In this document: positions 1-6,917 of the stretch, in pieces | Layout of the letters: each line of letters starts with the position of its first letter | Numbering within the stretch: position 1 is the first letter of the stretch | NCBI GenBank assembly: GCA_013334545.1 | Contig: JAAXXJ010000123.1 | Coordinates: 1 to 8,143, forward strand | DNA: 8,143 nt | From: Nitrospirota bacterium | Lineage (GTDB): Bacteria; Nitrospirota; UBA9217 | Reading direction: 5' to 3' | Made by a program: the position numbers and the translations under genes | The notes under the pieces: generated by a model | What the model saw: only the letters and a program-made list of their open reading frames with translations | Database searches by the model: none | Told to the model about the DNA's origin: nothing

Positions 1-704
1 TCCATTCCCGTAATATAGACATACGATTCTTTCGTCCACATCGCGTACGAGACAAGGGAAACAGCAAGACCGGGCAGGAGCCAGTAAGGAGAGACCTGGA
101 GCGGCAGAATGTCGTTTCTCCATTTTGCGAGAGCATAGCCCGCGCAGAAAAAGGGAAAAGTGTATCTGAACATATGGTCAAGCACGTACATATCCGGCAG
201 AAATAAAATCGCCATGCAGAGCACGGCAAATGCTGCTGCACGATCCAGCTTTATCAGCCGGAGCACTATAACGATAACGCTGGAAAAGAAAACACATTGC
301 AGGAACCAGAAACCATCGATTGTCGCCTTAAATATCAACCTCGGCAACACGGTAAGAGCCTGGTCCATTCCGATCCGATCCGCTGCGACGGCGGAGAAGA
401 CCCGATGCGATTCGAATATGATCGCCCAACAGAAGATCGGAACGATCAGCTGCAGAAATCGTTTTTTTATGATATCTACAGGCGTGTTTCTCCCCATAGA
501 GCCATAGGAGACAAAACCTGATACCCCCATGAAGAGCGGCATGTGGAAGATATAGATGAACTTATAGGCGGGGTCGTACCAAAATTCCTCAATGCGACCA
601 TACACAAGGAATTGGATCGCATGCCCGTAAACAACGAGAAGGATCAATATTCCTTTGAGATAGTCGAGATAATCGTTCCGTCCGGTGTCTGTTTGCACGT
701 TCAT
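1..704 (-). CDS. Acyltransferase 3 family membrane protein (fucose 4-O-acetylase-like), 3' end outside window
   Basis: The frame is open from ATG at 704 to the window edge, giving 234 residues without a stop, so the C-terminus is missing. The N-terminus has the family signature: a short polar start, then RNDYLDYLKGILILLVVYGH with His28 after the first hydrophobic helix, and FHMPLFMGVSGF at about 53-64, followed by several hydrophobic segments and a GFWFL motif. Acyltransferase 3 proteins are multi-pass inner-membrane enzymes that transfer acyl, usually acetyl, groups to extracytoplasmic sugars such as O-antigen, capsule or exopolysaccharide. The substrate cannot be read from the sequence. No strong Shine-Dalgarno precedes the ATG. 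The frame stays open upstream to a stop at 774-776, with GTG (743) and TTG (737) as alternative starts, but the ATG places the signature helix where the family usually has it. It lies 280 nt beyond the cytochrome operon and is probably a separate unit. Confidence 0.88.
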   Translation of the reverse strand, partial: MNVQTDTGRNDYLDYLKGILILLVVYGHAIQFLVYGRIEEFWYDPAYKFIYIFHMPLFMGVSGFVSYGSMGRNTPVDIIKKRFLQLIVPIFCWAIIFESHRVFSAVAADRIGMDQALTVLPRLIFKATIDGFWFLQCVFFSSVIVIVLRLIKLDRAAAFAVLCMAILFLPDMYVLDHMFRYTFPFFCAGYALAKWRNDILPLQVSPYWLLPGLAVSLVSYAMWTKESYVYITGM

Positions 705-748
705 TGTTTTTTTGACCCGATCAAATACCGGGGACAATTCCACGGACC

Positions 749-777
749 ACTCTACCCCCGCCTGATGGTCACATCAA
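749..777 (-). promoter_or_regulatory. Weak sigma70-like promoter candidate for the acyltransferase gene
   Basis: On the minus strand TTGATG (777-772) and TAGAGT (754-749) are separated by 17 nt. Each matches the consensus at four of six positions. This would start transcription near 742, giving a leader of about 38 nt before the ATG at 704. The -35 box lies inside the left (lower-coordinate) arm of the inverted repeat at 771-789. Spacing is ideal but the boxes are poor and a chance match is possible. Confidence 0.3.
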
Positions 778-789
778 TGGTATTGATGT
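771..789. repeat. Perfect inverted repeat, 8-bp arms with 3-nt spacer
   Basis: ACATCAAT (771-778), GGT, ATTGATGT (782-789) form a perfect dyad. Neither strand has a T-run after it, so it does not look like an intrinsic terminator. Its position about 67-85 nt before the acyltransferase ATG, overlapping a weak -35 box, fits an operator for a dimeric regulator. An additional TGATG (763-767) can pair with CATCA (772-776), an overlapping shorter dyad. Confidence 0.45.
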
Positions 790-884
790 CATTGTCGCAT
801 CCGGACCTCATGATCCCGTGCAGCAACCGCGTATGCTCGATAAAAAAGAGTGTGTGCTTACAGAATGTCGAAGCCACTGAACGT

Positions 885-975
885 GGACAGGAAGAGCGAA
901 GAGGAAAAAAGCGAACGGAGATGGAGAGCGACTGCTGCGAGCAGGACAGAGGCTCCGAAGCAGAGCCCTTTCGGT
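885..975 (-). terminator. Possible Rho-dependent termination region after the NHL gene
   Basis: Read on the minus strand just past the NHL stop codon, this stretch is rich in pyrimidines and poor in G, especially 930-885, where the plus strand is almost all purine. It includes a six-T run at 910-905. Two small hairpins are present (GGCTC/GAGCC at 951-967 and CTGCT/AGCAG at 932-944), but neither is followed directly by a T-run, so a classical intrinsic terminator is not supported. C-rich, G-poor, weakly structured RNA is typical of Rho loading sites. I see no convincing gene in the 280 nt between 705 and 984. Confidence 0.22.
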
Positions 976-984
976 CCGGTGCCC

Positions 985-1890
985 CTACTCGACGGTTCTA
1001 TAGATCTGTATGCGATTATTGCTCCTGTCGGCGATAATAAGCTCTCCCTCCTGATTGATGCAGCATTGCGACGGGTAGCGAAGCAGGCCTTCTTTCCATC
1101 CCATGGCCAAAAGCCGCCCTTGGAACGAGCCGTCCTGACCAAGAATGATGATATCGCCTCCGTTCTGGTCGACCAGATAAATGATCCCCTTCCTGTCCGT
1201 CGTGATGCTCGTCGGGAAATTCACGGTCTCCTTCATGCTCTGCGTCAGGGGCGTGAACTTCTTCGCATCTGCAGCAGCGGCATAGACAACGGATTCAAGA
1301 CTGTCTACCAGCAAGACGGTATCTTTGAAATCCACCGCAAGGTCCGAAATAAATCCATATCGTTCGGGGAAGGGGATGATCTTGAGGAATTTCCCTTCGG
1401 TGTCCAGCACCACAACACCCGCCGATGAGATATCCAGAATGTACATGTTCCCGTTCTGTGCGATCTTAAAGCTTCGCGGAACAAGGGTCAAGGAAGCGGG
1501 CAGCCCGGCCGCGTCCACGAAACCCCGGAACTGTCCTTCGGCGCTCAGACGAACAATACGCCGCTGTTTTTCATCAAGGGCAAGGATATCCCCGCGGGAG
1601 TCGATCTGCACTCGTACCGGATAGGTCAATTGCGGCACCTTGATGTCCGGCCCGGCCAGCAATGACCTGCTTTGGAAGGTGTAGCGCACGAGCCGGCCGT
1701 TGCCGGAATCGGCAACCACAAAAAGCGCGTCCTTGCCGCAGGCAACGCCCTCAGGTTGTCTAAGGCCCTTTTGCTGAGCATCCAGATAGACGCTCATGAT
1801 GTGCGTCAGCTTCACCGCGGAGAATCCCGGCGCACTCAGGACGAAGAGCGCGGCCAGCGTTAACAGGAGGGACCGAATGAACGTTCTCAT
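985..1890 (-). CDS. Exported NHL-repeat six-bladed beta-propeller protein
   Basis: This 301-residue protein has a clear signal peptide (MRT, then a hydrophobic run to about residue 20, likely cleavage after FSA near 25). The rest reads as six NHL-type blades at about 44-72, 89-117, 138-165, 180-207, 224-253 and 271-298. Each has the pattern P-x-G/S-hydrophobic, a D-x-x-G turn, then hydrophobic-D and a terminal strand; the last is the most canonical (EGELIIADRSNNRIQIY). It has no CXXCH motif and no visible catalytic motif. NHL propellers usually mediate protein binding, so a periplasmic or outer-membrane docking partner for the cytochromes is a reasonable inference, not a demonstrated role. 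It starts 7 nt after the 16-heme cytochrome stop, and its Shine-Dalgarno overlaps the end of that gene, so it is almost certainly the last member of the operon. Confidence 0.9.
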   Translation of the reverse strand: MRTFIRSLLLTLAALFVLSAPGFSAVKLTHIMSVYLDAQQKGLRQPEGVACGKDALFVVADSGNGRLVRYTFQSRSLLAGPDIKVPQLTYPVRVQIDSRGDILALDEKQRRIVRLSAEGQFRGFVDAAGLPASLTLVPRSFKIAQNGNMYILDISSAGVVVLDTEGKFLKIIPFPERYGFISDLAVDFKDTVLLVDSLESVVYAAAADAKKFTPLTQSMKETVNFPTSITTDRKGIIYLVDQNGGDIIILGQDGSFQGRLLAMGWKEGLLRYPSQCCINQEGELIIADRSNNRIQIYRTVE

Positions 1891-1897
1891 AATCGCG

Positions 1898-3190
1898 TTA
1901 CCTCTTCAACTGTTCGTGACACTGGACGCAAAGATCCATGCCGAATTGAAAGTGGGCGAGGCGTTTCTGATCAGATCCGTGGGATCTGTGGCAGCTCAGG
2001 CAGTCAATCGAAAGGTTCTTATTCCTCGGATCAACCGCCTTCTCCCCGATCGGGTGCGACGTATGTTTCGAGAAGTCATGGCAGTTGCTGCACAGCTCGA
2101 TGACCGGTTGGTTCAGCAGCAGGACCGTGTTGGATGCGTGAGGAGAATGGCAGGAGTCGCACATCCCTGCCTCCACGGGATTGTGCTTGGACACGGCCTT
2201 TTCCTGCCTCGTGATCGTATCCTTGTGACAGTTGCCGCACAGCTTCGTCATCGAGGTCTGATTCAGGAGACCCTTCCCCTTGGAAGCATGAGGGCTATGA
2301 CAGTTCATACACCCCCGCTGATCGACGATAGGCCAGTGGATCCTGTTCATCGAGAATGTCGCATTGACCATTTGGTAGTGGCATCCGCGACAGAGTTCAA
2401 ATCCGGTCTTCTTGGTCTTTAACGGCGTCGGTGATGTAGGCTCGTTATGACACTGGTTGCAAACCCTGTTGGCGACCGGGGCGTGGACGGTGTCGTAGAG
2501 CAGGGAGCTCTTCGAGGAGCCGTGCGTATTGTGGCACGAGGTGCACTGGGAATTGGCGACCGGGTAGTTCTGGTGGACTTTCACGAAGAATGGTTTGTCG
2601 GTCTGATGACAGCCCTTGCAGAGCCCGGGAACATCCTTCTTGAGCAGATGAAGGGCCGTAGTCGATTCATGGGGATCGTGGCACGTCAGACAGCCGGAAG
2701 TCACGGGCTTATGCTTGCGCTTCGCCTTGCCGATGGCTTCACCCAGTTCCTTGTGGCACTCCAGACAGAGTTTTTCCCCGGCAAGCTTGAGGTTGAACTT
2801 GTTGGCTGCGGCATGAGGATCATGGCATTTGATGCACCCGCCCTCTGCGACAACCTTGTGGCTGCTCTTTGCCTTGCCGGATACCATGGCCGCATGGCAG
2901 GAGAAGCATATCTTGTTAGGATCGACCGCGAGCATTTTGCCGTGCGAGGACGTATGCGGGCTGTGGCATCCCGTGCATTCTCCCTGCTTAAGAGGCGTAT
3001 GCACGAAGGCGCTTTTCATTTTTTCGGAAAACGACGCGTGACAGGTCAGACAGACCTTTCCCTGGGCTCCGGGTTTCAGTTTGAAAACATCTTTCGCGTC
3101 CGAACCAACGACCATGACTGCAAGTGAACAGGCGACGCTCAGCAGTATCAACAAGGCTCTGGATTTCATATATGCGTTCATCCTTTTCAT
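1898..3190 (-). CDS. 16-heme exported c-type cytochrome, doubled-CXXCH family
   Basis: The 430-residue protein contains 16 CXXCH heme-binding motifs from residue 47 to near the C-terminus, about one per 25 residues. Most fall in two-heme modules: an H-x-P-type histidine about 8 residues before one CXXCH, a CHxPH or CHxxH motif giving another His, then a xLCxxCH site. These histidines are likely axial ligands, making mostly bis-His low-potential hemes. It is exported: a hydrophobic stretch at about 11-28 follows basic residues, with possible cleavage at SDA-K (about 32). SVAC at 18-21 could be a weak lipobox, so soluble versus lipid-anchored is unresolved. Starts at Met1 (3190), Met4 and Met8 (3169) are possible; Met1 gives the ATGA overlap with the upstream gene, while Met8 has AAAAGGA before it and gives a compact signal peptide. 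The likely role is electron storage or transfer in the envelope. It is homologous to the adjacent 26-heme protein at both ends. Confidence 0.95.
   Translation of the reverse strand: MKRMNAYMKSRALLILLSVACSLAVMVVGSDAKDVFKLKPGAQGKVCLTCHASFSEKMKSAFVHTPLKQGECTGCHSPHTSSHGKMLAVDPNKICFSCHAAMVSGKAKSSHKVVAEGGCIKCHDPHAAANKFNLKLAGEKLCLECHKELGEAIGKAKRKHKPVTSGCLTCHDPHESTTALHLLKKDVPGLCKGCHQTDKPFFVKVHQNYPVANSQCTSCHNTHGSSKSSLLYDTVHAPVANRVCNQCHNEPTSPTPLKTKKTGFELCRGCHYQMVNATFSMNRIHWPIVDQRGCMNCHSPHASKGKGLLNQTSMTKLCGNCHKDTITRQEKAVSKHNPVEAGMCDSCHSPHASNTVLLLNQPVIELCSNCHDFSKHTSHPIGEKAVDPRNKNLSIDCLSCHRSHGSDQKRLAHFQFGMDLCVQCHEQLKR
1901..1906 (-). promoter_or_regulatory. Shine-Dalgarno of the NHL gene, inside the end of the 16-heme gene
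   Basis: AAGAGG (1906-1901) lies 10 nt before the NHL ATG at 1890 and forms part of the last codons of the 16-heme cytochrome, immediately before its TAA. Ribosomes finishing the cytochrome would cover this site, which suggests translational coupling. It also supports the choice of the ATG at 1890. Confidence 0.65.
3187..3190 (-). other. ATGA stop/start overlap between the two cytochrome genes
   Basis: The TGA of the 26-heme gene (3189-3187) overlaps the ATG of the 16-heme gene (3190-3188) by the classic four bases. This arrangement is associated with translational coupling and would help keep the two cytochromes in a fixed ratio. It holds only if Met1 is the real start of the 16-heme protein. 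Confidence 0.6.
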
Positions 3191-5169
3191 TGCTTTTCCA
3201 CGATATGGCAGGTATCACACGACCGTGCGGCAAAGGGTGGATGCATCACGTCCTTGAAAAATTTCGGGTCTTTGGACGTATGGGGATTATGACAATGTCT
3301 GCAGTCCGTCTTCTTCGGATCGATCCCAATATGGGACTTCACGAACGAAGGACGGTCGAACTCATGACAGTTGCCGCACAGCTCCAGGACCGGTTGGACA
3401 ATAAGAGAGGGTTGTGAAGAGAAGTGGGGCATATGGCATGTGAGACAGTTCCCTTCTGCCGGTGAATGCACATTTTCCTTGCCCATTCTCTCCTTCATCC
3501 CTTTATGGCAGGTCAGGCAGAGGGGCGGCGTAGACGCGAGAAGAAGGCCTTTTAATTTCGCCTTGTGGGGGCTGTGACATTTCGTGCATTCGCCACTCGT
3601 TACCGGCGAGTGCTTGACCGCGCCGCCTTTCAACGCTGTTTCCACTTTCCCGTGGCAGGAAAAACATATTGTATCCTGCTTTTTCATCAGCATCCCGGCG
3701 ATATTGCTTCCATGGGGATCATGGCACGCGAGACATTCTCCCCCGGTGAATGGCGGATGGTTGGCCCCCCCGACCTCCTCCTTCATGAAGGCGCTGTGGC
3801 ACTGCTTGCAGAGATCGGAACCGGTGGCCTTGACAATATTGGGAAGGTCGGAGCCGTGGGGATTATGGCATGCATTGCACTGGGCGAGGGCCACCGGTTG
3901 ATGGGTATAGGTCCTGGTAAATTTTACTTCCGCATCGGTATGGCAGGAATAGCAGACCCTGTCCATCTGGTCCTTCAGAATACCCTTGATGTTCGAACCA
4001 TGAGGGTTATGACAGGAGCTGCACATGTCCGTGGAGAACGGATTATGGGCGTTCTTGGTCTTCTTTGCTTCCTTCGTCTTAGCATGGCAGGTAAAACAGA
4101 GTTCGCCATCCTTTGCCAGCAGCAGCCGATTGTTCTTCGCGGCATGGGGGGCGTGGCAGGTCAGGCAGCCTTTATCGCCCGTTACTGCCGGATGGGAGAC
4201 GCTGATCGTTTTCCCTTTGTCGGGATGGCAGCTGAAGCAGAGCGCATTGCCGGCAGCAGAGAGGAGTTTCTTGTTCTCCGAGTCATGGGGATCATGGCAT
4301 GCGGTACACATACCGCCCTGGAACGGCGCATGTTCCACCTGACCGCCGGCCTTGAGCCCGGCCTGGTCGTGGCACTGATAGCAGAGTTCCCCTCCGCTCA
4401 GGTTCGTTCCAAACGGTGCATCGGATGTGGCGGCCTTATGGCATGCATCGCAGGACAGCGACGTCACGGGATTGTGCGTGCTTGTCTTGAGGAGCTTGGC
4501 TTGATCCGACGAGTGGGGATTATGGCACTTCGTGCAGGACTTGGTCTGGACGGGATATCCGCCGTGCGCCTTCTTGAACGAGGACGCGTTACTGTCGTGA
4601 CATTTCAGACAGAGGGAAGGGACGGCGGCATTCAGCAGGCCGGCCTCGTCGGAGCCGTGCGAAACATGGCATGTCTGGCATCCGCTGGTCTTCAGGGGTT
4701 TGTGCGTGATCTTCTTCTCGAACGCCTCTTTCGTATGGCATTGATAACAGAGGGCGGCGCCCTCCGATTTCATCAAATGATCGGCCTGGCTCGCATGGGG
4801 ATTATGGCAGAGCGCGCATTGCCCTTGCTTCATCACGGTGTGAATATGGGCCTTGGTCAGGCCGAGCATCTCCTTGGTGTGGCAGGCGTAGCAGACCTGA
4901 TTGCCGGGTTCCTTGAGAATGAGCTTGGGCACGATCCCGTGACGGAGGTGGCAGCCCTCGCATTTCTTTTCTTTTGCCACCGTATGCACATGCTTCATCG
5001 AAAAATATTTCTGTTCAAACTTGGTATGGCAATCCAGGCAATCCTTCTTCGAGAACGTCTGTTTTTTGAGTGCCGGCCCGCATGAGACCAGGAAGGCCGA
5101 TCCGGCGGCGACGATGAGCATCATTCCAATAGCAACGACATACATGCGGTACTTCTTGAGTGGGATCAT
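3187..5169 (-). CDS. 26-heme lipoprotein c-type cytochrome, doubled-CXXCH family
   Basis: The 660-residue protein holds 26 CXXCH motifs, from Cys44 to a few residues before the C-terminus, leaving almost no non-heme domain. The N-terminus has basic residues, a hydrophobic segment (about 10-28) and a lipobox, LVSC, with Cys30 as the lipidation site. Cys30 is the only cysteine outside CXXCH. The body is built from repeated modules of about 50 residues: H-x-P, CxxCHNPHGS-like, LL, LCxxCH. There is one break in phase at hemes 8-10, where two H-x-P-type sites occur in a row. The likely location is the periplasmic face or outside of the outer membrane, as an electron wire or capacitor in extracellular electron transfer; the membrane side cannot be told from sequence. 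AGGGAG (5180-5175) lies 5 nt before the ATG, supporting this start. It lies 23 nt after the isomerase gene. I do not recognise it as a named cytochrome. Confidence 0.95.
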   Translation of the reverse strand: MIPLKKYRMYVVAIGMMLIVAAGSAFLVSCGPALKKQTFSKKDCLDCHTKFEQKYFSMKHVHTVAKEKKCEGCHLRHGIVPKLILKEPGNQVCYACHTKEMLGLTKAHIHTVMKQGQCALCHNPHASQADHLMKSEGAALCYQCHTKEAFEKKITHKPLKTSGCQTCHVSHGSDEAGLLNAAVPSLCLKCHDSNASSFKKAHGGYPVQTKSCTKCHNPHSSDQAKLLKTSTHNPVTSLSCDACHKAATSDAPFGTNLSGGELCYQCHDQAGLKAGGQVEHAPFQGGMCTACHDPHDSENKKLLSAAGNALCFSCHPDKGKTISVSHPAVTGDKGCLTCHAPHAAKNNRLLLAKDGELCFTCHAKTKEAKKTKNAHNPFSTDMCSSCHNPHGSNIKGILKDQMDRVCYSCHTDAEVKFTRTYTHQPVALAQCNACHNPHGSDLPNIVKATGSDLCKQCHSAFMKEEVGGANHPPFTGGECLACHDPHGSNIAGMLMKKQDTICFSCHGKVETALKGGAVKHSPVTSGECTKCHSPHKAKLKGLLLASTPPLCLTCHKGMKERMGKENVHSPAEGNCLTCHMPHFSSQPSLIVQPVLELCGNCHEFDRPSFVKSHIGIDPKKTDCRHCHNPHTSKDPKFFKDVMHPPFAARSCDTCHIVEKQ

Positions 5170-5174
5170 CCTGT

Positions 5175-5180
5175 CTCCCT
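5175..5180 (-). promoter_or_regulatory. Shine-Dalgarno of the 26-heme cytochrome gene
   Basis: AGGGAG reads on the minus strand at 5180-5175, five nt before the ATG at 5169, in the 23-nt gap after the isomerase stop codon. It fixes the start at 5169 rather than the internal Met9. Confidence 0.6.
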
Positions 5181-5192
5181 GAATGAGGTCTG

Positions 5193-6896
5193 TTAAAAGT
5201 TCATATACACTTTCACCTCGGCTGCGCTTCTGAGCTTGGCGACCCAGTCAGCGAACGAGGCCTGTGTGTGTTCATTATAGAGCTTTTTTGCGATAAGCGG
5301 CCTGACCGCATCATAGTCCTGCACCGATGGAGGATAGACAGCCATGACCGATATGACGGAGAAATATCCTTCCGGGCTCTCGTAGAACCTGAAATCCCCG
5401 GCACTGGCCCCCGACAGGGCATTCCTGAGGCCATCGTTCAGAGCTGTGATGGTGAAGATATTTCCGCCAAGAATCACGCTTTCCGCGGTGCTCTTGCCGA
5501 CCTGCCCCTCTGCATGCGCCTTTATCCAGGGAAACTGATCACCAGCCCTGAGTTTCCGCAGGGTTTCCTCTGCATCGCCCCTCTTCAGGAAATCAACGCT
5601 GTCCAGTTGCATCTTTTCGGGTAACGTAAAGTCGGCCCGGTGACTTTCATAATATGCCTTGATCTCCTGATCGCTGAGCTTGACCTCGGGGAGAAGGGCC
5701 CGCTTCAGAAACAGGCTGAAAAGCTGGGAGTTCTCATAGGTCTTGAGCAGGACGACATATGCATCCGTCTTGTCGAGGCCTTCATTCCGCGCCTCCTGCA
5801 CAAGGACTTTTTTCTCGACCGTCTGCTCCAGGGTCTCGTTTCTTTTCGCGTTCAGTCCCTTCTTCCCGATCTTCCGTTCGACGCCGTGAAAGTACTTCTT
5901 TGACATAGCGTCAGCAAGGTCCGCTACGGTTATGCGGCCATCTCCGGCTATTTCGGCGATCGTCCGTTCATCTTTCGTCATCTGCTCGAAGTCGAGAGAG
6001 GTTTCAAAGTCAATGCTATCGAGAAGTTCCTTGTCCTTCTTGACCAGCTTTGCCTTCAGGGACTCAACGTATTCTTCCGAGGCCTTCTTCCTCTTTAACT
6101 GAAGCACTGTGTCGCTGGCTGCTTCCTTCTTCTCCGGGCCCTCCTGCAGGCGGAAGTCCTCCACCTTCACGAGCGCATACCCCCCCGTTACCGGTATGAC
6201 GGGACTCACAGATCCCGTCCCCATCGTGAGGAGCGCATCATAGATAGAGGGGGTTATTTCGTCCCCTTTCTGGTAGTCCTCGTATCTGCCCCCCCGTGCT
6301 TTTTTGTGGGCAATGGCCTTGCTCATAAGATCATCAAAATTTCCACCCGCCGTTACGCCTGCCGCCAGCTGTTTCGCATCCTCTTCCTTCGGGAACATGA
6401 CAGACGTCAGTTTCCATTCCCGAATTTTCTTCTGATAGAGCGCGTCGACCGCATCGGTATCGGGCTTCACATCCTTCAGCGCCTGCTTCATAAGCAACGT
6501 TCTCAGGACCCACTGGGAATATTTCTCCCTCGCTTCCTTGAACTCCGGCAGCTCGTCGAGCCCAATTCTTTTTGCCTCCTGTACAACAAGCCTCGCGTCG
6601 ATCATTCGGTTCAACAATCCTGGATAATCGATCGCACCCGGTCCCTTCCGAGCAGAATTATCCCCGCCTGCCGGCGCGTCGGTGCGCTCCTTCTCCGCCA
6701 GCTTTGTGGCGTGCATTGTCGCGATTTCCTGTTCATACTCTTCCAGGGTGACCGGTTCGCCGTTCACTATTGCCACGGCTTCCTTTCCTTCGATCAGGGG
6801 GAGTGTATGCGGCGATACACATGCCGTCGTTCCCGCGAACAGGACGGCCAGCGGTAAAAGAAAGACGAAGCGTGCCGCATTCTTTTTCATCATCAT
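5193..6896 (-). CDS. SurA/PpiD-like peptidyl-prolyl isomerase lipoprotein with two chaperone-parvulin halves
   Basis: The 567-residue protein starts MMMKKN, has a hydrophobic segment (about 9-22) and a likely lipobox ending at Cys26, the only cysteine in the protein. The threonine at -3 makes the lipobox slightly atypical. The first half has a SurA-N-like opening (AVAIVNGEPVTLEEYEQEI at 40-58), a helical arm to about 141 and a parvulin-like region at about 150-250 ending in GGYALVKVEDF. The second half repeats the layout: AGDGRITVADLADAM at 317-331, a helical arm to about 402, then a degenerate parvulin-like region at about 405-520. The usual parvulin histidine motifs are weak, so catalysis is doubtful and chaperone activity more likely. 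Related isomerases occur beside multiheme cytochrome genes, and a role in folding or escorting heme-loaded chains is inferred here. Met1, Met2 and Met3 (6896, 6893, 6890) are all possible starts; AAGGA (6904-6900) spaces best with the second or third, and AGGAG (6911-6907) with the first. Confidence 0.85.
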   Translation of the reverse strand: MMMKKNAARFVFLLPLAVLFAGTTACVSPHTLPLIEGKEAVAIVNGEPVTLEEYEQEIATMHATKLAEKERTDAPAGGDNSARKGPGAIDYPGLLNRMIDARLVVQEAKRIGLDELPEFKEAREKYSQWVLRTLLMKQALKDVKPDTDAVDALYQKKIREWKLTSVMFPKEEDAKQLAAGVTAGGNFDDLMSKAIAHKKARGGRYEDYQKGDEITPSIYDALLTMGTGSVSPVIPVTGGYALVKVEDFRLQEGPEKKEAASDTVLQLKRKKASEEYVESLKAKLVKKDKELLDSIDFETSLDFEQMTKDERTIAEIAGDGRITVADLADAMSKKYFHGVERKIGKKGLNAKRNETLEQTVEKKVLVQEARNEGLDKTDAYVVLLKTYENSQLFSLFLKRALLPEVKLSDQEIKAYYESHRADFTLPEKMQLDSVDFLKRGDAEETLRKLRAGDQFPWIKAHAEGQVGKSTAESVILGGNIFTITALNDGLRNALSGASAGDFRFYESPEGYFSVISVMAVYPPSVQDYDAVRPLIAKKLYNEHTQASFADWVAKLRSAAEVKVYMNF

Positions 6897-6899
6897 ACG

Positions 6900-6911
6900 T
6901 CCTTCGCTCCT
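6900..6911 (-). promoter_or_regulatory. Double Shine-Dalgarno before the isomerase gene
   Basis: Two ribosome-binding candidates lie just before three consecutive ATG codons: AGGAG (6911-6907), 10 nt from the first ATG, and AAGGA (6904-6900), 3, 6 and 9 nt from the first, second and third. Translation is well supported but the exact start among the three is not decided. Confidence 0.55.
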
Positions 6912-6917
6912 GCATGC

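Noticed and set aside
858..1142. A 94-codon minus-strand frame with a hydrophobic tail, overlapping the NHL gene end
   Set aside because: Most of it overlaps the NHL propeller in another frame. The hydrophobic tail comes from translating a pyrimidine-rich stretch, which gives Leu, Ser and Phe in any case.
850..1428. A 192-codon plus-strand frame across the NHL gene
   Set aside because: It lies antisense to a clear six-blade NHL gene with signal peptide, and its translation resembles no family.
1796..3127. Plus-strand open frames of 208 and 226 codons opposite the 16-heme gene
   Set aside because: They have the same antisense-shadow origin, with no domain, no consistent ribosome-binding site, and full overlap with a gene proven by 16 heme motifs.
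3565..5085. A 506-codon open frame on the plus strand, opposite the 26-heme gene
   Set aside because: It runs antisense through the cytochrome. The repeated heme modules and their codon use keep the opposite frame free of stops, and the translation is a monotonous series of repeats of the antisense of CxxCH (MAC, GIMA, MTxxA) with no recognisable domain.
1898..5169. Tandem heme-motif repeats as a CRISPR-like or satellite repeat
   Set aside because: The periodicity is at the protein level (CXXCH modules of about 50 residues) with divergent DNA and unequal spacing, so it is coding repetition and not a DNA repeat array.
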